Virus record (IMG/VR): IMGVR_UViG_3300017530_000053
Location: 1 to 28,214 of that record
Reading direction: 5' to 3' (one strand)
Source: a virus
DNA length: 28,214 nucleotides
In this document: piece by piece, positions 1-6,645 of the stretch
Layout: each line of letters starts with the position of its first letter
Numbering within the stretch: the stretch's first letter is position 1
Program-made: the position numbers and the translations under genes
Notes under the pieces: model-generated
What the model saw: the letters and a program-made list of their open reading frames with translations, nothing else
Databases searched by the model: none
What the model was told of the DNA's origin: nothing

Positions 1-520
1 CCTTCGTGAATCCCGTGGTGGCGGCCTGGGCAGCTACCTCTGCAATATCGAACGCATCGGCAGTGCCAAAACCCGCCTGCACGATGTCGTACATGCCTTC
101 TGCGATCTCACCCGCCGTTTGCCCAAATAACCTACCCGTGCGGGCGGCATTCAACAAGTCATCATTGAGTTGTTTAATGACTTCATCACTATCCTTGGTG
201 ATCGATTGAACCTTGCGGAGCGCGTCATCAAGGAGGAATAATTCGGCACCAGCAGCCCCGATAGTCTGGCGGAACGTGATCAGAGCTTGATACAAGCTGG
301 CGAACATGATGCCCGCCTTGACCTGCTCGCCGACAGTCCTTCTAAGGTTCGTGAAGAAGCCCTTAGTAGCGGTAGTCGCTTTATTCATTCCGGCTGCGAC
401 ATTCCCAGTCGCACCGCCGACACCATTCAAAGCATTCCGCGCCTGGGTTGACGCTCTTTGAATGTTACTGGCAAAACCGCGAATATCCGCGATCAGTCGG
501 AGCCGGGCAGTAAGTTCAGC
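1..520 (-). CDS. Tail tape measure protein, N-terminal part (runs off the left edge)
   Basis: The minus strand is open from an ATG at 520 to the window edge, giving about 173 residues that begin MAELTARLRLIADIRGFASN. The text continues with an Ala/Thr/Gly-rich helical segment and a FFTNLRRTVGEQVKAGIMFASLYQALITFRQTIG stretch, then helices typical of phage tail tape measure N-termini (broken here only by the window end). Tape measure proteins set tail length and lie inside the tube. Position supports the call: it directly follows the two tail assembly chaperone frames, the standard order in long-tailed phages, and overlaps the end of the upstream frame by 5 bases. The remaining, usually very long, part is outside the window. 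Confidence 0.8.
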
Positions 521-908
521 CATTTTCTTCCTTCCGCTTGCTCTTTTCGATAGACGTGATCGGGATCAACGGTGGGGCTGTGGCCTTGCCCAATGCGATA
601 TCCGAGAGCAGTGGCGCATTAGGGGCGCGCACATTACCCTTCGAGTCCACTGTGTGATTGGAATGGCTGTTGCCACCACTGGTGACGGTGCCTGTCGCAA
701 TTACGCCCGTGTACTCGCCTTCTTCTTCGTCATCGCCAAGCTGCGCCCACAGCGTCTCAGACGCCTCCTGGGACATCATGCCGCTGGCTAGAGCTAGTTC
801 CCACCGACGCTCGTTACGCTCACGGATGGCCCGGTAGCGGCCAAGTAGCCGAAGTTGAGGCATCGTCCAGGACATAACCTGGCGGATGTCCCGGCTATAG
901 GCGGCCAT
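516..908 (-). CDS. Tail assembly chaperone, T-frame (gpGT second domain)
   Basis: This 130-residue frame follows the G-frame and precedes the tape measure gene, the place of lambda gpT. It is Gln/Arg/Glu-rich at the start (RQVMSWTMPQLRLLGRYRAIRERNERR) and ends in a Thr/Ser/Asn-rich tail. The ATG at 908 has only a weak ribosome site. The same frame is open upstream through 998, where a TTTTTTC slippery heptamer sits in the G-frame. It is therefore probably made mainly as a G-T fusion by -1 frameshifting, so the ATG may not be used. The family role, by analogy with lambda, is to chaperone the tape measure and tube proteins during tail assembly. Confidence 0.75.
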   Translation of the reverse strand: MAAYSRDIRQVMSWTMPQLRLLGRYRAIRERNERRWELALASGMMSQEASETLWAQLGDDEEEGEYTGVIATGTVTSGGNSHSNHTVDSKGNVRAPNAPLLSDIALGKATAPPLIPITSIEKSKRKEENG

Positions 909-934
909 CGCCGCCTCAACATCAGCACCGATCC

Positions 935-1447
935 CTAACTGCTGTTGCTTTCGCCCACCGTCAGGTTCCCCTTCAATTCCTGGAACAGCCCGAAAAAATC
1001 CTGGGCGATGCTGCCTACATCATTCTGCTGGATGAAGGTGCGAAGGATACCGAAGGCTTCCTTCGGGCGGAGATTCGCCTTTAGGTACGCCTCCGGCGCG
1101 TCCAAGATTGCAGCCGCGATTCGCGGCATGGCACGTGGTAGTGTGGCGATGATGCGGACGAAGCTCGTCAGCACTTCTCGATCAGAGACAAGGCTCTTGG
1201 CGGCCGACTCCACATCAGCAACCTCACCACTCGCGGTGGCCGCCGATGTAGTGGCGGTATCCATGAGCTTGTCAAGCAGATCGCCCTTACCGCTAGCCAG
1301 CACTTCATCGACGATGACATCCATGATGTCGGCCAGTCGATCAAGCGTTGCCGGTTCCTGTTTGAACGTCTGATCGCCGATCTCCCAGGTTACGGTTTCG
1401 GGAGCTAGCACCTTCAGATCGTTCTTGGCTGCACTCTGCTTAGCCAT
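935..1447 (-). CDS. Tail assembly chaperone, G-frame
   Basis: A 170-residue, mostly helical acidic protein starting MAKQSAAKNDLKVLAPETVTW. It has a ribosome site (GGAGG, 9-10 nt upstream of ATG). It lies just upstream of the T-frame and tape measure gene, the location of lambda gpG. Known gpG-like proteins bind the tape measure protein and recruit tube subunits, and a few percent of ribosomes shift to make gpGT. The frameshift signal here is at 992-998, near the end of the G-frame, as in other phages. The sequence itself is not strongly recognisable, so the function rests on order, size and the slippery site. Confidence 0.8.
   Translation of the reverse strand: MAKQSAAKNDLKVLAPETVTWEIGDQTFKQEPATLDRLADIMDVIVDEVLASGKGDLLDKLMDTATTSAATASGEVADVESAAKSLVSDREVLTSFVRIIATLPRAMPRIAAAILDAPEAYLKANLRPKEAFGILRTFIQQNDVGSIAQDFFGLFQELKGNLTVGESNSS
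992..998 (-). other. Candidate programmed -1 frameshift slippery site TTTTTTC
   Basis: On the minus strand the G-frame reads GAT TTT TTC. This places TTTTTTC in the canonical X XXY YYZ phase. Slipping by -1 gives TTT TTT C and enters the T-frame, which is open from here to the end at 516. Both P- and A-site Phe tRNAs can re-pair. A second weaker option (G GGG AAC) lies 24 nt further down in the same phase. Confidence 0.75.
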
Positions 1448-1470
1448 TGTTCGTTCCTCCCTCTAATAAG

Positions 1471-1971
1471 CTACGCCTCACCCGTGTGAGACAAAGCAAG
1501 CTTCTTCGAACGGGGGCCGATAACGCGCTCCGGGACTCCGGCCGCGCGGCGCTTCCTAGTTTGGTACTTGCGTGCACGAATTCGCACACATTCTTGACAA
1601 TAACGCCTACCCACATAAACCCGTGTATTAGTCCCATCAAATGGGTGCCCGTACAGGCAATGCGTCTTTCGCGCATTCTTGGCGGATGGGCCATTACCAC
1701 GCAGAATGTTCTCTCGATTCGTCACAGTTTCCAAGTGCCTGTAGTTCACACAGAGACGGGTATCACACTGATGATCGATGACCAAACCATCCGGGATGGG
1801 GCCGATGTGTAGCTCGTAAGAGAAGCGGTAAGCACGAATCATCCCGCCCAGGAGTCTCATTTGCCCGTATCCATCTCTATCTTGTGGCCCCGTCCACAAC
1901 CAGCAATCATTGTCGGCCACCTCATACTGGGCCTCGAATTGTTCCCGTAGCCGCATGAATAGGTTGTTCAT
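1471..1971 (-). CDS. HNH homing endonuclease
   Basis: 166 residues. The N-terminal part has the W-L-W-T-G/GYG strand pattern seen in phage HNH proteins. The core contains IDHQC.....CVNYRHLE (about residues 64-82) and the NRENILRGNGPSAKNARKTHC segment, followed by a GHPFDGTNT/CQECVRIRARKYQ zinc-binding tail. These are free-standing HNH nucleases that cut DNA at cognate sites and spread by repair. It sits between the gp10-like gene, starting 2 nt after it, and the chaperone G gene. Its first 90 bp are nearly identical to those of the HNH gene at 7548-8006, so the two are recent paralogues. Confidence 0.9.
   Translation of the reverse strand: MNNLFMRLREQFEAQYEVADNDCWLWTGPQDRDGYGQMRLLGGMIRAYRFSYELHIGPIPDGLVIDHQCDTRLCVNYRHLETVTNRENILRGNGPSAKNARKTHCLYGHPFDGTNTRVYVGRRYCQECVRIRARKYQTRKRRAAGVPERVIGPRSKKLALSHTGEA
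1886..1953 (-). repeat. 68-bp block identical to 7921-7988 (shared HNH gene start)
   Basis: The two HNH genes share a perfectly identical 68-bp stretch encoding most of LREQFEAQYEVADNDCWLWTGP, while the rest of each gene has diverged. The same block is at 7921-7988. Confidence 0.9.
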
Positions 1972-1972
1972 A

Positions 1973-2473
1973 TTATCCTCTGGGGGCCGTAGCGAACTCC
2001 TGTAGGATTACCAACATGATCTCCTGCTCCAACATGGCCTCCGCTTCTGGTACGGCAATGGCCACGAACGGACGTGCTTGCGGCTGATTAACGCCATCGT
2101 GCACGAACGCCGCGTAGCTGACCCAAGAACCGATGTCGGAGGATAGAGTGCCGCCAGATGCCTCCACAACCGACTCTGGCACCGTGGCTGCCAAGTCCAT
2201 ACCCCCGTGGGCACGGCCTTCATCGGCACTGTGGTCGGCGTCCGGGAGAGCGGCGTGCACAGAGCGCATCAGCGTGTACGTGCGCGCATAGCCGCCCGCT
2301 TGGGGTGGTTGGGCATAAACCATGTTCTGTAGATGGCCTCGAATGGTGTCTTGGGTGCGGATGGCGGCGCGGCCTAGACCTCGACCCACAATTGGCTCGG
2401 CACGAGTGCCGAGACGGTTTAGGAAGTCTAGGCTCTCTTTCAGGCCAGACCACTTAGCACGAAATACGGGCAT
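1973..2473 (-). CDS. HK97 gp10-like tail completion/head-tail protein
   Basis: 166 residues. The C-terminal half has the family pattern with a conserved aromatic, YAAFVHDGVNQPQARPFVAIAV, preceded by an Arg-rich helix (GRGLGRAAIRTQDTIRGHLQ) and the TLMRSVHA strand. HK97 gp10 family proteins act at the head-tail junction or tail end during assembly. The gene follows the 121-residue paralogue gene and precedes an HNH gene. In most phages gp10-like genes come before the tail tube gene, whereas here it lies after the tube gene, so the usual order is rearranged. Confidence 0.75.
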   Translation of the reverse strand: MPVFRAKWSGLKESLDFLNRLGTRAEPIVGRGLGRAAIRTQDTIRGHLQNMVYAQPPQAGGYARTYTLMRSVHAALPDADHSADEGRAHGGMDLAATVPESVVEASGGTLSSDIGSWVSYAAFVHDGVNQPQARPFVAIAVPEAEAMLEQEIMLVILQEFATAPRG

Positions 2474-2529
2474 TAGGAGAATCCTTCACCGGCAGAGATT
2501 GAGCACCTCTGCTGGGTATTGATGAAGGG

Positions 2530-2895
2530 TTAGTGGATGGGGCCGAGGTTTTCCCAAGCGTGCACGGTGTCGTCGGTGTCAAGGCGCTGAGCGTCCGTTG
2601 CCGACGCGTTGTAGAGGCGAAGCTCCTGGCGCATCTGCTGGCTATGGCCCGCGAGCCATGTCAGGAATGCGGCAATGGTCGGAGCAATCTGGATACCGTT
2701 CGCGTCCACCAGTTGCTCAGCTAGTCGATTGCGGGCGTTGCCGCTCGTTTGCGCCTGGAAGGTGGCCTCGACCAGCGCCGATACCAGACCCAGGTAGATC
2801 GCTTCCTCTGCGTCATCGATGTTCGCCAACGGCTCGAACGTTTCGGCCACCGTCGTAATTTCGGCTTCACCGGCCCAGGCTGCTGCAAGTCCCAT
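2530..2895 (-). CDS. Conserved 121-residue protein, paralogue of 14175-14540
   Basis: The protein begins MGLAAAWAGEAEITTVAE and ends ENLGPIH. It is highly helical, with a SGNARNRLAEQLVDANG core. It has a strong ribosome site (TAGGAGG) before the ATG. A second copy in this window (14175-14540) has the same length, the same start (MGLAA.yAGEAE), the same SGNARNRL.E.L.DANG core and the same end (LGPvH). I do not recognise the family. Its place between the tail tube and gp10-like genes suggests a virion or assembly component, but this is inference only. Confidence 0.85.
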   Translation of the reverse strand: MGLAAAWAGEAEITTVAETFEPLANIDDAEEAIYLGLVSALVEATFQAQTSGNARNRLAEQLVDANGIQIAPTIAAFLTWLAGHSQQMRQELRLYNASATDAQRLDTDDTVHAWENLGPIH

Positions 2896-2922
2896 GATCC
2901 TTTACCTCCTACTGAGCAGCGG

Positions 2923-3002
2923 CTACACGATCAGCTTGTGGAGCCGGCCCCTCGCCGTACCGAGTTCATCCCAAGCGCATGACTCTTTGATTCGTTAGAC
3001 AT
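2923..3002 (-). pseudogene. Remnant of an HNH endonuclease N-terminus
   Basis: After a good ribosome site (GGAGG), an ATG at 3002 opens MSNESKSHALGM. Then a 1-nt shift reads GTARGRLHKLIV before a stop at 2923-2925. This matches, with the frameshift, the start of the intact HNH protein at 19965-20477 (MSNE...LLGMPHGTASNRLRKMLL). Nothing of the catalytic part follows; the next gene starts at 2895. It looks like the scar of a lost endonuclease between the tail tube and the 121-residue gene. Confidence 0.55.
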
Positions 3003-3040
3003 TCGAGACCTCCGTCCCATATCTGATTAGCCGTTAGCCT

Positions 3041-3655
3041 CTAGTTCAATTCGACACCCACCTGGAACAGCGTTCCACGGTCGCCGCGCGTCAGGTCTGC
3101 GATGGCCTTGAACGTGACCTTGAGCAGCGTGTCGCCCGTCTTCGTGTATCGGGCCGCCGCCGATTCGCTCTGGTACGCCTGGTGCAGAAGCACGTAAGTG
3201 TATCGCTGGTCAACGCCCGACGTGTTCGGGATCGGGGCAACCAGGACGACTGCCTGAAGCGTTACCTCACCGGCTCCGGCGGCGATACCGAGGATGCGAC
3301 CACCCTCGTGAATGTCCATCGTGGCGGCGTCACCAGGAGCGGCAACGTTCGCCGTCAGCACCATCGCGGCCAGGAAGTCGTTGATGTTCGCCTGGCTGTA
3401 CTCCTTCATCGTGAACTCAAGCTGCGCCGACTCCTCCGTGGCGAAGACGTCCACAGCGGCGAGCGACTGCTCAGCCATGACCTCGAAGTACGTGACCTCG
3501 TAGGTGAAGACTGCCTCACCTTCAGTCAGTCCAACTTCGGTGCCCGTCGCGGGCACACCATTGGTGATCGTGAGCGCGACGCCCTGCGCGGGCGGAGTCA
3601 CGCCCATGTAGATGCGACCTGCGCCGACTCGGATGTTTGCTGCGGTAAGAGCCAT
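3041..3655 (-). CDS. Major tail tube protein
   Basis: 204 residues, beta-rich, beginning MALTAANIRVGAGRIYMGVT. Sequence features fit tube proteins: alternating hydrophobic strands, the segment EGEAVFTYEVTYFEVMAEQSLAAVDVFATEESAQLEFTMKEYSQANINDFLAAM (a common tube-protein pattern of target-value strands then a helix), and a late FKAIADLTRGDRGTLFQVGVELN. It is the likely repeating subunit of the tail tube. It lies between the repeat protein gene upstream and the HNH remnant downstream. A ribosome site (AAGGAGTAAA) precedes the ATG. The call rests on fold-like pattern and context, not a strict motif. Confidence 0.75.
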   Translation of the reverse strand: MALTAANIRVGAGRIYMGVTPPAQGVALTITNGVPATGTEVGLTEGEAVFTYEVTYFEVMAEQSLAAVDVFATEESAQLEFTMKEYSQANINDFLAAMVLTANVAAPGDAATMDIHEGGRILGIAAGAGEVTLQAVVLVAPIPNTSGVDQRYTYVLLHQAYQSESAAARYTKTGDTLLKVTFKAIADLTRGDRGTLFQVGVELN

Positions 3656-3660
3656 GACTT

Positions 3661-4284
3661 TTACTCCTTATCTTCGTTGTCGCCGTCGTCGTCAGCCTCA
3701 ACTGGATCGGGTGCGCTTTCCTCCGGCTCCGGCACCGGCACCGGCTCCTCTGGTGGAGAGGCTTCCGGCTCTTGATAGGACGGCTTCACACCACCGTTAT
3801 CGAATTGCGGCCGTTCCGGTTCGTCGACACGGGCCTTGAGACTCGCCGCACCGTTATCGAATTGCGGCCGTTCCGGTTCGTCGACACGGGCCTTGAGACT
3901 CGCCGCACCGTTATCGAATTGCGGCCGTTCCGGTTCGTCGACACGGGCCTTGAGACTCGCCGCACCGTTATCGAATTGCGGCCGTTCCGGTTCGTCGACA
4001 CGGGCCTTGAGACTCGCCGCACCATTCTCGAATTGCGGCCGCCTCGGCTGGTAGTCCTCCGCGCGGCATAGGCGCTGACGCCATTGCCAATCCCATTCGT
4101 AGAAGAACCAGTCAACGTCCTCACCCGCAATCTGGAACGCGGCACGTGGCTTGATCTCGTATACGGTGCCGCTTGGCGCGACGGCCCGGACAAGGATGTC
4201 ACCATCCGGGTCGAAGATCGCTCCAACCGCCGATGGCTGGACAGCCGCCGGGGGCGCTGCGCTATTAGTCTTGCGTCGAGGCAT
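3661..4284 (-). CDS. Virion-associated protein with 19-residue tandem repeats
   Basis: 207 residues from the ATG at 4284, chosen because AGGAGAGGAG lies just upstream; a longer in-frame start at 4326 would overlap the promoter. Residues 1-85 form a small domain (VGAIFDPDGDILVRAVAPSG...FFYEWDWQWRQRLC). Four units of the 19-residue repeat RPQFDNGAASLKARVDEPE follow, the first with FENG, and a fifth partial unit. The tail is very acidic and Pro-rich (PEEPVPVPEPEE...DNEDKE). The gene lies next to the tail tube gene and behind a promoter. I do not know the function. The repeats may be a flexible linker or extension on the tail tube or an adjacent structure. Confidence 0.8.
   Translation of the reverse strand: MPRRKTNSAAPPAAVQPSAVGAIFDPDGDILVRAVAPSGTVYEIKPRAAFQIAGEDVDWFFYEWDWQWRQRLCRAEDYQPRRPQFENGAASLKARVDEPERPQFDNGAASLKARVDEPERPQFDNGAASLKARVDEPERPQFDNGAASLKARVDEPERPQFDNGGVKPSYQEPEASPPEEPVPVPEPEESAPDPVEADDDGDNEDKE
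3793..4041 (-). repeat. 57-bp in-frame tandem repeat, four copies plus a partial
   Basis: Units start at 3793, 3850, 3907 and 3964 with a period of exactly 57 bp and appear identical base for base. A fifth partial and diverged unit begins at 4021. Each encodes 19 residues of the protein at 3661-4284. Perfect conservation suggests recent expansion or ongoing slippage. Confidence 0.95.
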
Positions 4285-4304
4285 AGCTAGGCTCCTCTCC
4301 TTTA

Positions 4305-4349
4305 ATCGTATTCGGCCAGGCTTCAATCCGCAACGGTTTGTGCCACTTC
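4305..4349 (-). promoter_or_regulatory. Phage promoter R1 with GAAGTGGCACAAA box
   Basis: Reading minus strand: GAAGTGGCACAAA at 4349-4337, -35-like TTGCGG (4333-4328), exactly 17 bp, then TACGAT (4310-4305), then a leader with AGGAGAGGAG and the ATG at 4284. It begins 1 nt after the TAG stop of the tail terminator gene and would drive the repeat protein and tail tube genes. Confidence 0.75.
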
Positions 4350-4350
4350 G

Positions 4351-4797
4351 CTAGGATGGCAACAGAGCCACGGCTCCCACCTTGCAGTGATAGACGGAGA
4401 CCGAGTGCCAGACCTTCTGATCGACCTCGTAGGCGCGAGTCGAAGGCCCTTCCTGAACACAGAACCACGCCAGCATATCCGTGGTGGCGATGTCTGCTCC
4501 GTCCAAGATGTTCCGAACGCGATCCTCAATCTGATCGGGCTGGTCGCTATCCGTGTCCCGGCCGAAAACGTGAATCTCCAAGCGAATCTCGCGGATTGCC
4601 TGCGTTTGCTGGGTATCATCGGCGACATCCGACAGCTTGTTGAACGTGACCCAATAGCGGTTCCGCAGGGCCGCTTCACTGTGAAACTGGACGTAGGTAT
4701 GGTAGATGTGCGGATCATCCGTGTCGCCGCCCAGTAGCGCCCGAAGCTGCGCATCCGCGTCCAGAAGAGCAAAGATGGACTGGTAGAGCACCAACAC
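4351..4797 (-). CDS. Tail terminator / tail completion protein
   Basis: 148 residues, starting with GTG at 4797. The pattern IFALLDADAQLRALLGG.....HIYHTYVQ....RNRYWVTFNKLSD....QAIREIRLEIHVFGRDTDS..DQIEDRVRNILDG...Y.VDQKVWHSVSVYHCKV fits DUF3168-type tail terminators, which cap the tube and join it to the head. Position (after head closure-region genes, before the tail tube) supports this. Its GTG overlaps by one base the TAG stop of the LAGLIDADG gene upstream, so the two are translationally coupled. Confidence 0.75.
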   Translation of the reverse strand: MLVLYQSIFALLDADAQLRALLGGDTDDPHIYHTYVQFHSEAALRNRYWVTFNKLSDVADDTQQTQAIREIRLEIHVFGRDTDSDQPDQIEDRVRNILDGADIATTDMLAWFCVQEGPSTRAYEVDQKVWHSVSVYHCKVGAVALLPS

Positions 4798-5237
4798 TAT
4801 GCCGCACCCGCGTGATTAAGATACGAAGAAGCTAGAACAAATCCACGGCGCAGTGCCGCAACTTGTGCAGGGTCGTCTCCGCGACGAAGGTTCCCGCGCT
4901 GTTCCCACGCCTCCATCGCCAACCACGCTTGGGCCGCCTTAATGCGCAAGTGCTGCCTCAATACCTGCAAAACCCCAATGGCTGCCTGGCCGTCAATCAT
5001 CCAGACAAAGACCTTCCGACGACCGATCATCTTTCGGTTGGCAACAACGCGGCCGCCGAAGACATCTGCCAACCATCGCACAATCGGTTCATACGTGTTC
5101 GTCACTTGAAGCCGAACCAAGAAACTCGGCACTAGCAACGGATTCCATCGCCGAGGACTTTGGGTGACAGTAATGCTCCCGTCGGCATCCACCAGCCCGG
5201 CCGTATAGACCCAATCGTCGTGGGATGGATACATCAT
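4797..5237 (-). CDS. LAGLIDADG homing endonuclease (single motif)
   Basis: 146 residues with the motif TAGLVDADGSI near residues 12-22, followed by the beta strands and helix of the family (VRLQVTNTYEPIVRWLADVFGGRV, then KVFVWMIDGQAAIGVLQVLRQHL...KAAQAWLAMEAW). With one motif it should act as a homodimer, like I-CreI. It sits between a 118-residue structural gene and the tail terminator, with no sign of an intron or intein, so it is free-standing. It is a paralogue of 6208-6645, and both share the IKAAqAWL.mE.W and sYLN.aG ending. Confidence 0.9.
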   Translation of the reverse strand: MMYPSHDDWVYTAGLVDADGSITVTQSPRRWNPLLVPSFLVRLQVTNTYEPIVRWLADVFGGRVVANRKMIGRRKVFVWMIDGQAAIGVLQVLRQHLRIKAAQAWLAMEAWEQRGNLRRGDDPAQVAALRRGFVLASSYLNHAGAA

Positions 5238-5251
5238 CAGCCCCTCTAGGG

Positions 5252-5608
5252 CTACAGCACGCTCAAAGCGAACACACGGGCATTGGCGCTCACAGCGTCG
5301 TAGTCGATCTGCACGGTGCCGTCGCTCTGGTTGTACAGCAGTGGCGGGAACGGGCCGAGCACGCCCACGGCGTCGACCGCGACCGTGAATGCGGAATCGT
5401 TCTGGATACGGCTGTATGGATCGGCGACCTGCTGGACGGTGATAGCCGTTGCCTGGACGGAGGCCGCGCCCATGCCATTCACGTACACGACGATGACGTT
5501 CCCGGCGGCATTCGCAAACTGCGCATCGTTGCCCGCAACCGGCGTATCCAACGTTGGCGCAACGCCAGCGCGGACAGTGTTGGTAAGAGTGATAGTATCT
5601 CGACCCAT
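5252..5608 (-). CDS. Putative structural protein (118 residues)
   Basis: A beta-rich protein, MGRDTITLTNTVRAGVAPTL..., with alternating Val/Ile strands (GNVIVVYVNGMGAASVQATAITVQQVADPY...FTVAVDAVGVLGPFPPLLYNQSDGTVQIDYDAVSANARVFAL). This looks like a small jelly-roll or decoration domain. It lies between the head closure and tail terminator genes, 3 nt after the 45-residue gene, with an AAGGAG ribosome site. The role in the virion, perhaps head decoration or joining, is inferred from position and composition only. Confidence 0.7.
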   Translation of the reverse strand: MGRDTITLTNTVRAGVAPTLDTPVAGNDAQFANAAGNVIVVYVNGMGAASVQATAITVQQVADPYSRIQNDSAFTVAVDAVGVLGPFPPLLYNQSDGTVQIDYDAVSANARVFALSVL

Positions 5609-5611
5609 GAT

Positions 5612-5749
5612 CTACTCCTTCTGCACGTCTGAGGTCTTCAGTGGCAGGCCCCCACCGTTCGACTTGGCCTCGCCACGGGCGAACGTGACGCGCTTGCCAT
5701 CGGGCGTGCGCCGACCTCCGGTCTTCTTTCCATTGAGCTTGGTTGCCAT
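5612..5749 (-). CDS. Small basic protein, 45 residues
   Basis: Starts ATG at 5749 after a strong AGGAGGAG ribosome site and reads MATKLNGKKTGGRRTPDGKR.. to KTSDVQKE before TAG. It is Lys/Arg/Gly rich. It is the first gene behind promoter R2, and its stop codon lies 3 nt before the next start. There is no recognisable domain; it may be a small nucleic-acid or virion protein. Confidence 0.7.
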   Translation of the reverse strand: MATKLNGKKTGGRRTPDGKRVTFARGEAKSNGGGLPLKTSDVQKE

Positions 5750-5766
5750 GATGTTTCTCCTCCTCT

Positions 5767-5811
5767 ATTGTAAGCTGGCCGCGCTGTCGCCGCGAGGGTT
5801 TGTGCCACTTC
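5767..5811 (-). promoter_or_regulatory. Phage promoter R2 with GAAGTGGCACAAA box
   Basis: Minus strand: GAAGTGGCACAAA from 5811, whose first G is the last base of the upstream gene's TAG stop; -35-like TCGCGG (5795-5790); 17 bp; TACAAT (5772-5767), an excellent -10. AGGAGGAG and the ATG at 5749 follow. Confidence 0.75.
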
Positions 5812-6218
5812 TACGGCTCGCCACCTCGGTTCACCCACGGCTCGCTCTGCTGACTATAGGACTCAACCCGTAGATACTGGTGATGGCCCCGACCCGCCGC
5901 GTCCAGCACCGCCATAACGCGATAGACCCGGAGCGGGCTGGTGCCCTCCTCTTCGATGAGATCATCAAGTTGAGCGTCCCCGCCGTTTACAGGATCGCCT
6001 AGCCAGAGCCGGTACTCATCGACGCGCATCAAACCGCCGGGCTTCGGGCGCTGGGTCGGCGGAGGCAGATTCGATAGTACGTGCGGCTGGATGGTGCCAG
6101 GGACGCCGGTGGCGATGGCCACGGAATCGGTCTCGGAGACCGAGCCGGAGGCCACTACGGCGCGTTGCCTGCGCCGAATGGTGAACAGCGAGTTGAAGCC
6201 CATCAACCTACGCGGCAT
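5811..6218 (-). CDS. Head closure protein (head-tail connector)
   Basis: 135 residues. MPRRLMGFNSLFTIRRRQRAVVASGSVSETDSVAIATGVPGTIQPHVLSNL.. then LDDLIEEEGTSPLRVYRVMAVLDAAGRGHHQYLRVE. Small beta-rich head closure proteins (SPP1 gp16/HK97 gp7 group) have this size and strand-rich pattern. It directly follows the head-tail adaptor, apart from the inserted LAGLIDADG gene, as expected for head closure. The start may be ATG at 6218, overlapping the endonuclease end, or ATG at 6203. Function is from size, context and pattern. Confidence 0.65.
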   Translation of the reverse strand: MPRRLMGFNSLFTIRRRQRAVVASGSVSETDSVAIATGVPGTIQPHVLSNLPPPTQRPKPGGLMRVDEYRLWLGDPVNGGDAQLDDLIEEEGTSPLRVYRVMAVLDAAGRGHHQYLRVESYSQQSEPWVNRGGEP

Positions 6219-6645
6219 TGTCTGGCCCTACACGATTGAGATAATGTGATGCTGCCAAGAACCCTTGTCGTAGAGCCTGTTCCTCTACAGGCATTCGCGC
6301 TCCACGGCCGCCACGCCGGATCGTCCGTTGTGCCCAGTATTCGAGAGTAAGCCACGCCCGTTCAGCCTTGATCAGCAGCCGAGGCCGCAGACGCACCAAC
6401 AGATCGATGGCGGCTTGGCCTTGCAGCAACCAACGATAACACGTCTTGCGGCCAGCCGTCGCTGGATTATATGGATAAGCCCGTCCACCAAAGTTCTTCA
6501 CCAACCAATCCATGATTCCCTCGTCGGTATTCGATACTGCGAGTCCGGGTACAATGTTGTAGGTCTGATTATGGCCGCCACTGAGCAAACTAACCGTACC
6601 ATCAGCATCAACCAACCCGGCCAAGTATGCCAATTTCTCACTCAT
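6208..6645 (-). CDS. LAGLIDADG homing endonuclease (single motif)
   Basis: 145 residues beginning MSEKLAYLAGLVDADGTVSL, so the motif is at about residues 8-16. The following AVSNTDEGIMDWLVKNFGGRAYPYN...CYRWLLQGQAAIDLLVRLRPRLLIKAERAWLTLEYW is typical of the single-motif family. Its start overlaps the end of the adaptor gene (6642) and its end overlaps the start of the head closure gene, so it was fitted into an operon without spacers. It is a paralogue of 4797-5237. Confidence 0.9.
   Translation of the reverse strand: MSEKLAYLAGLVDADGTVSLLSGGHNQTYNIVPGLAVSNTDEGIMDWLVKNFGGRAYPYNPATAGRKTCYRWLLQGQAAIDLLVRLRPRLLIKAERAWLTLEYWAQRTIRRGGRGARMPVEEQALRQGFLAASHYLNRVGPDNAA

Noticed and set aside
3793-4041. 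CRISPR-like array.
   Set aside because: The units are contiguous with no variable spacers and stay in frame within a protein gene.
4323-4772. Alternative minus-strand frames over the tail terminator and the GAAGTGGCACAAA box (ending in EVAQ...).
   Set aside because: They are shadows. The EVAQ tail arises because the DNA box happens to be open in that frame; the same text appears at several boxes.
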